A DNA stretch of 64,000 nt from R-RK-3 sp031399085 (GTDB lineage Bacteria; Pseudomonadota; Alphaproteobacteria; Rhizobiales; Rhodomicrobiaceae): the NCBI GenBank assembly GCA_031399085.1, contig JANNOQ010000105.1:186001-250000 (forward strand), read 5' to 3'. This document shows, piece by piece, positions 60,430 to 64,000 of this stretch. Position 1 is the first letter of the stretch, and each line of letters starts with the position of its first letter. Made by a program: the position numbers and the translations under genes. The notes beneath the pieces were generated by a model. The model searched no databases. It saw only the letters and a program-made list of their open reading frames with translations, and was not told where the DNA came from.

Positions 60430-61272
60430 TTGGATGATCTGCCGCCGCTTCGGGAGGTCATTCGCGAGCTGGGGCTGTCCGCGAAAAAGTCGCTCGGCCA
60501 GAATTTCATCCTCGACCTCAATCTCACCGCGCGCATCGCCCGCAGCGCCGGGCCGCTCGAAGGCGCAACCGTGGTCGAGATTGGGCCGGGACCCGGCGGG
60601 CTGACCCGAAGCCTTCTCGCCGAAGGCGCGGCAAAAGTCATCGCCGTCGAAAAGGATGCGCGCTGCCTGCCCGCGCTCGCGGCCATCGGCGCGCATTGGC
60701 CGGGGCGGCTCGATGTTATCGAAGGCGACGCCCTCGCCGTCGACTGGCCCACCAAGCTCCCGGCCGGCCGGAAGGCGCGAATCGTCGCCAACCTGCCCTA
60801 CTCCGTCGCCACGCCGCTGCTGATCGGCTGGCTCAAGACTGAGCCCTGGCCGCCCTGGTGGGACCGCATGGTTCTGATGTTCCAGCGCGAAGTCGCCGAG
60901 CGCATCGTCGCCGAGCGCGGCGGCAAATCCTACGGCCGTCTCGCCATTCTGGCGCAATGGCGCAGCGAGGCGCGGATTCTCATGCACCTGCCGCCACGCG
61001 CCTTCACGCCGCCGCCGAAGGTCGCCTCGTCGGTGGTTGAATTCCGGCCGAGGACCGCGCCGCACGCGGCAGGCAGCTCCGCGATGCTGGAGCGCGTCAC
61101 CGCCGCCGCTTTCGGTCAGCGGCGAAAAATGCTGCGCGCCAGCCTGAAAAGCTTGCCGGGCGCCGTCGGCTTGATGGAGGAGCTGGGAATCGACCCCGAA
61201 ACCCGCGCGGAGCAGCTCAGTGTTGCGGAATTTTGCAGGCTCTCAGAACGCCTTAGCGCACTTTCGAGCTGA
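60430..61272 (+). CDS. rsmA: 16S rRNA dimethyladenosine transferase (KsgA)
   Basis: A 280-residue SAM enzyme that dimethylates A1518/A1519 of 16S rRNA during 30S maturation. SAKKSLGQNFILDLNLTARIAR, VVEIGPGPGGLTRSLL (SAM motif), VIAVEKDARCLPAL, RIVANLPYSVATPLLIGWL (NLPY) and PPPKVASSVVEF define the family. The start is TTG at 60430, with GGAG (60419-60422) upstream and 7-nt spacing; no ATG is in place. It completes the lptF-rsmA operon. Confidence 0.96.
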   Translation: MDDLPPLREVIRELGLSAKKSLGQNFILDLNLTARIARSAGPLEGATVVEIGPGPGGLTRSLLAEGAAKVIAVEKDARCLPALAAIGAHWPGRLDVIEGDALAVDWPTKLPAGRKARIVANLPYSVATPLLIGWLKTEPWPPWWDRMVLMFQREVAERIVAERGGKSYGRLAILAQWRSEARILMHLPPRAFTPPPKVASSVVEFRPRTAPHAAGSSAMLERVTAAAFGQRRKMLRASLKSLPGAVGLMEELGIDPETRAEQLSVAEFCRLSERLSALSS

Positions 61273-61308
61273 GTGGGAATTTACGAAATCCGCCATTTCA
61301 TATTCAGA

Positions 61309-61372
61309 CGAAATCCCCGCGAAAGCGGGGACCCACTACGCCGCGGACTCAAAAGTTTACTGGATCCCGTTT
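61309..61372. repeat. Decayed copy of the 79-bp inverted-repeat element
   Basis: The left arm CCCCGCGAAAGCGGGGACCC and the core TTTACTGGATCCCG match the elements at 1493 and 2449, but the right arm is degraded and the GTCAT tip is lost. It fills the gap between the convergent rsmA and gmk genes. Confidence 0.75.
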
Positions 61373-61430
61373 GCACGTGGATTTCGAACCGGGCGGTTCA
61401 AGCTCAAATGATGGCGCTCTGCGTTGTGAA

Positions 61431-62099
61431 TTACGCCTCGCGCAGCAGCCCGTCGACGAAATCCGCAAGGCCCGGCGAGCGAACGCGTCGCAGCCGTTCC
61501 GCCGCCAAGATCGCGCGCAGCGCGCTGAGGCTTTCCGCCAAATCCGCATTGACGACCACATAATCATACTCGTGCCAATGCGAAATCTCGTCCGACGCCC
61601 CGGCGAGCCTGCGCGCGATGACATCCGGCGGATCGCCGGCCCGCGCCGTGAGCCGTTCCGCCAATGCCTGGCGGGACGGCGGCAGGATGAATACCCGCAC
61701 AACATCGTCGGGAGCGGCCGCAGCGAGCTGGCGCGCGCCCTGCCAGTCAATGTCGAAAACCACATCGCAACCCTCGGCCAGCGCCGTTTCGACGGCCTCC
61801 CTCGGCGTGCCGTAGAGATTGCCGAAAACTTCGGCCGATTCCAGGAAATTGCCGTCCGTGCGGCGCGCTTCAAAGTCGGCGCGATCGAGAAAGACATAAT
61901 CCGCGCCGTGGGTCTCGCCCGGACGCGGCGGCCTTGTCGTAGCCGAAACCGAGAGAGTGCAAGCCGCGCCTTCCTCGGCAAGCAGCATCCGGGCCAGCGT
62001 CGTTTTGCCGGCGCCGGAGGGCGAGGACAAAATCAGCATCAGACCCCGCCGCCGGTGCGGTCCCGCGCCCCTGCCCTCCTGCCGCGCCTCATTCGACAT
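61431..62099 (-). CDS. gmk: Guanylate kinase
   Basis: A 222-residue cytosolic enzyme phosphorylating GMP to GDP. P-loop LILSSPSGAGKTTLARMLL, the GMP-binding SVSATTRPPRPGETHGADYVFLDRADF, and FESAEVFGNLYGTPREAVE region, with VVFDIDWQGARQL, define the family. Its start overlaps the yicC stop by 11 nt (62089-62099), matching the conserved yicC-gmk pairing. Confidence 0.97.
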   Translation of the reverse strand: MSNEARQEGRGAGPHRRRGLMLILSSPSGAGKTTLARMLLAEEGAACTLSVSATTRPPRPGETHGADYVFLDRADFEARRTDGNFLESAEVFGNLYGTPREAVETALAEGCDVVFDIDWQGARQLAAAAPDDVVRVFILPPSRQALAERLTARAGDPPDVIARRLAGASDEISHWHEYDYVVVNADLAESLSALRAILAAERLRRVRSPGLADFVDGLLREA

Positions 62100-62979
62100 T
62101 TTGGACCTGCTCCCGGAATTGGTCGATGCCGGTCTTCAGGCGCAGCCCGAGCCGCGTGATCTCGGTGGCGTTCGATTTCGAGCACAGCGTATTGGCCTCG
62201 CGCTGAAATTCCTGGGCGAGGAATTCCAGCTTCCGTCCGGCGGGCGCATCGGCGTCGATCAACTCGCGGGCGGCTGCGACATGCGCGTGAAGGCGTTTGA
62301 TTTCCTCCTCGATATCCGCTTTCGTGGCGATCAGCACCGCCTCCTGATGCAGCCGGTTCTCATCGAGCGCGGCGCTGTCCGCCACCAACCGCTGCACGGT
62401 CAGGCGAATGCGTTCGGCAATCGCTTCGGGGTGGCGCTCTGGAGCCGCCTCCGCCGCCAGCGTCAGGCTTTCGATCTCATCCAGCTTTTCGGCGAGAATG
62501 TCCCGAAGCCGGGCGCCTTCGGCAGTCCGGGCGACAACAACCCCGTCCAGCGCCGTCTCAAAGCTGCGCAGAAGCGCTTCCGTCAGAACCGAATTCCCTT
62601 CCCCGGCGGGCAGCGGTTCGGCCGCCTCGATCACACCCTTCATGCCGAGCAGCGCTTCCAGGGACACCGGCTCAAGCCGTCCGGTCAGCTCCCGCGCCCG
62701 TTCGGCGATCGCGGCGAGGCGCAAAAGCGCCGCCTCGTTCAGACGCAGATCGGCACTGATGGCGGCCGCCCGGAGCGACAGGTTGACCGCGCAGCTCCCG
62801 CGGGTGAGGCGCTTGGCGATGATGTCGCGCAAACGCTGTTCGACATCCTCATAGCCTTGCGGCAGACGCAGCCTGATATCCAGCCCGCGATTGTTCACGG
62901 TGCGCACTTCCCAGCTCCAGGCGGCCTCGCCTTCCTGGCCGCCCGCGCGGCCAAATCCCGTCATGCTTTTGAGCGACAT
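62089..62979 (-). CDS. YicC family endoribonuclease-type protein
   Basis: A 296-residue protein with the two YicC parts: N-terminal SLKSMTGFGRAGGQEGEAAWSWEVRTVNNRGLDIRLRLPQGYE and C-terminal IEEEIKRLHAHVAAARELIDADAPAGRKLEFLAQEFQREANTLCSKSNATEITRLGLRLKTGIDQFREQVQNVE. YicC proteins have been described as endoribonucleases. The gene is cotranscribed with gmk by an 11-nt overlap. It is divergent from folB across 312 bp. Confidence 0.95.
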   Translation of the reverse strand: MSLKSMTGFGRAGGQEGEAAWSWEVRTVNNRGLDIRLRLPQGYEDVEQRLRDIIAKRLTRGSCAVNLSLRAAAISADLRLNEAALLRLAAIAERARELTGRLEPVSLEALLGMKGVIEAAEPLPAGEGNSVLTEALLRSFETALDGVVVARTAEGARLRDILAEKLDEIESLTLAAEAAPERHPEAIAERIRLTVQRLVADSAALDENRLHQEAVLIATKADIEEEIKRLHAHVAAARELIDADAPAGRKLEFLAQEFQREANTLCSKSNATEITRLGLRLKTGIDQFREQVQNVE

Positions 62980-63033
62980 CGGTCCCTAACTCTTTGCGCT
63001 GCGGCGCGGCCAGTGCGGCGCTTTTCGCGGCAA

Positions 63034-63149
63034 GATCACGATGATTTTGGATTGAATCAATCCAAAATCATGAACAGTGATCTCATTCTTACGCTTAGAG
63101 CGGGATGACAAGCGGAAAACCGGTTCCCACTTTTCCGCATCCCGCTCTA
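63034..63149. repeat. Rhizobiales-type intergenic repeat, copy B
   Basis: GATTTTGGATTG and CAATCCAAAATC (12-bp arms), followed by AGAGCGGGATG.. and ..CATCCCGCTCT with internal GCGGAAAA/TTTTCCGC. Same structure as copy A after ntrX, with more perfect arms. It occupies most of the 312-bp yicC-folB gap; the rest (62980-63033 and 63150-63291) holds promoter-sized sequence only. Confidence 0.88.
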
Positions 63150-63291
63150 GGGTAAACCAGCGGCGATGATTCTCGAAACAAAAGCATCGCTCTGGGGTAG
63201 CATTGCCCCCCAGTCTAAAGGCGATGGGCTGGATAAGGCGGCTGGAAGGGCGTAAAAGGCGCGGAGGGCACGACGCATCGAGGAGAGCCAA

Positions 63292-63717
63292 TTGGCTGAC
63301 AACGATAATTTCTCGGCTCCATTCCTACCCAGCGACCGGCAGCGCCCGCAAGCCGCGCTCGACCGCATCTGCGTGCGCGGCCTCGTCGTGCCCTGCGCGA
63401 TCGGCGCGTTCGAGGAGGAGCGCACGGCCAAGCAGCGGGTGCGTTTCCATGTGGAGGTCGCGGTCTACCCTTCGCGGCACCCCGAGAGCGACGATGTGAA
63501 CCATGTCGTGAGCTACGATCTGATCGTCGCAGCCATTCATTCGGTTACGGCCGAGGGCCATATCAATCTCCTGGAGACGCTGGCAGAGCGGGTCGCCGCC
63601 AAATGTCTCGCCCACCGGCGGGCTGCCAGGGTGCGCATTCTGGTCGAAAAGCTCGACCGGCTGGAAGGCGCAAGCCTTGGCGTCGAGATCGAGCGATTGA
63701 AATCGCCGTCCGACTGA
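63292..63717 (+). CDS. folB: Dihydroneopterin aldolase
   Basis: A 141-residue folate-pathway aldolase. The core runs RICVRGLVVPCAIGAFEEERTAKQRVRFHVEVAV, VVSYDLIVAAIHSVTAEGHINLLETLAERVAAKCL and VRILVEKLDRLEGASLGVEIER. The start is TTG at 63292 with AGGAGA upstream. A 4a-hydroxytetrahydrobiopterin dehydratase gene begins 46 bp later, so the two pterin genes are probably cotranscribed. Confidence 0.94.
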   Translation: MADNDNFSAPFLPSDRQRPQAALDRICVRGLVVPCAIGAFEEERTAKQRVRFHVEVAVYPSRHPESDDVNHVVSYDLIVAAIHSVTAEGHINLLETLAERVAAKCLAHRRAARVRILVEKLDRLEGASLGVEIERLKSPSD

Positions 63718-63762
63718 ACCGCGGCGGAGCCTGGCTACGCCAATCAAGGATGAGATGCGTTC

Positions 63763-64000
63763 ATGCCCGAAAAAGCCCCGGAAAAAGTCTATGCGCCAAA
63801 CGAAATCGCGGCGCGGCTACAGGCAAGCTTGCCGCATTGGACTTATGAAAACGGCCATATTGGCCGGAAATGGAAAAACCGCAATTGGCCTGACACCTTG
63901 ATGCTTATTAACGCCGTCGGCTATCTGGCCGAGATCGCCGGGCATCATCCGGACATCACCGCCTCCTATGCGGCGCTCGAATTGCGGCTGATGACCCATT
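63763..64000 (+). CDS. phhB: 4a-hydroxytetrahydrobiopterin dehydratase (partial)
   Basis: 79 codons up to the right window edge. Signature residues are LPHWTYENGHIGRKW, MLINAVGYLAEIAGHHPDITASYAALELRLMTH, which carries the catalytic His-His of pterin-4a-carbinolamine dehydratase. The enzyme recycles pterin after phenylalanine hydroxylase and has a known dimerisation role in eukaryotes. The ATG at 63763 is chosen; AAGGA lies about 11 nt upstream. The C-terminus lies outside the window. Confidence 0.9.
   Translation, partial: MPEKAPEKVYAPNEIAARLQASLPHWTYENGHIGRKWKNRNWPDTLMLINAVGYLAEIAGHHPDITASYAALELRLMTH

Overview
The window is GC-rich and almost fully coding. It looks like a chromosome of an alphaproteobacterium in the Hyphomicrobiales (Rhizobiales). 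The basis is the ntrB-ntrC-ntrY-ntrX-dat-hfq-hflX-mazG block, a fused ispDF, a class I lysyl-tRNA synthetase, an lptF-lptG-lptD-surA-pdxA-rsmA operon, and two copies of an intergenic repeat that I recognise from that order. Genus cannot be fixed from the sequence alone. No rRNA, tRNA, CRISPR array, prophage or insertion sequence was recognised.

Layout. 1-2.5 kb: acyl-CoA catabolism (edge of an acyl-CoA synthetase, thiolase, short-chain dehydrogenase), with two copies of a 79-bp inverted repeat around the dehydrogenase. 2.5-9.2 kb: galU-kdsD for envelope sugar precursors, then a lytic transglycosylase followed by two SGNH-type proteins. 9.3-16.7 kb: mutY, class I lysS, small conserved genes, an orphan binding protein, and a family 2 glycosyltransferase cut by one in-frame amber codon. 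16.8-20.1 kb: a tightly coupled four-gene minus-strand operon (atypical MDR dehydrogenase, degenerate 6-pyruvoyl-tetrahydropterin synthase homologue, family 4 glycosyltransferase, methyltransferase). This is the best candidate here for an undescribed pathway. 20.2-25.1 kb: opgH glucan glucosyltransferase with an FkbM methyltransferase, a Tat-exported alkaline-phosphatase-fold protein and a membrane protein. 25.1-28.3 kb: a MarR regulator with an MFS-MATE efflux pair; the same palindrome sits inside both putative promoters. 28.3-36.6 kb: accessory genes including rhodanese, an AraC regulator, arginase, sorA-sorB sulfite oxidation with a (GA)19 tract, and a TAXI binding protein.

From 36.6 kb to the end the content is mostly housekeeping: mscL, lipA, a COQ10-like START protein, cinA-like, ispDF, the two Ntr two-component systems, dat, hfq, hflX, mazG, pepA, LPS transport genes, surA, pdxA, rsmA, gmk, yicC, folB and the start of phhB. 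Functionally the window joins nitrogen and carbon regulation (Ntr), LPS export to the outer membrane (LptFG permease, LptD translocon, SurA chaperone), isoprenoid and cofactor synthesis, and several envelope-modifying clusters.
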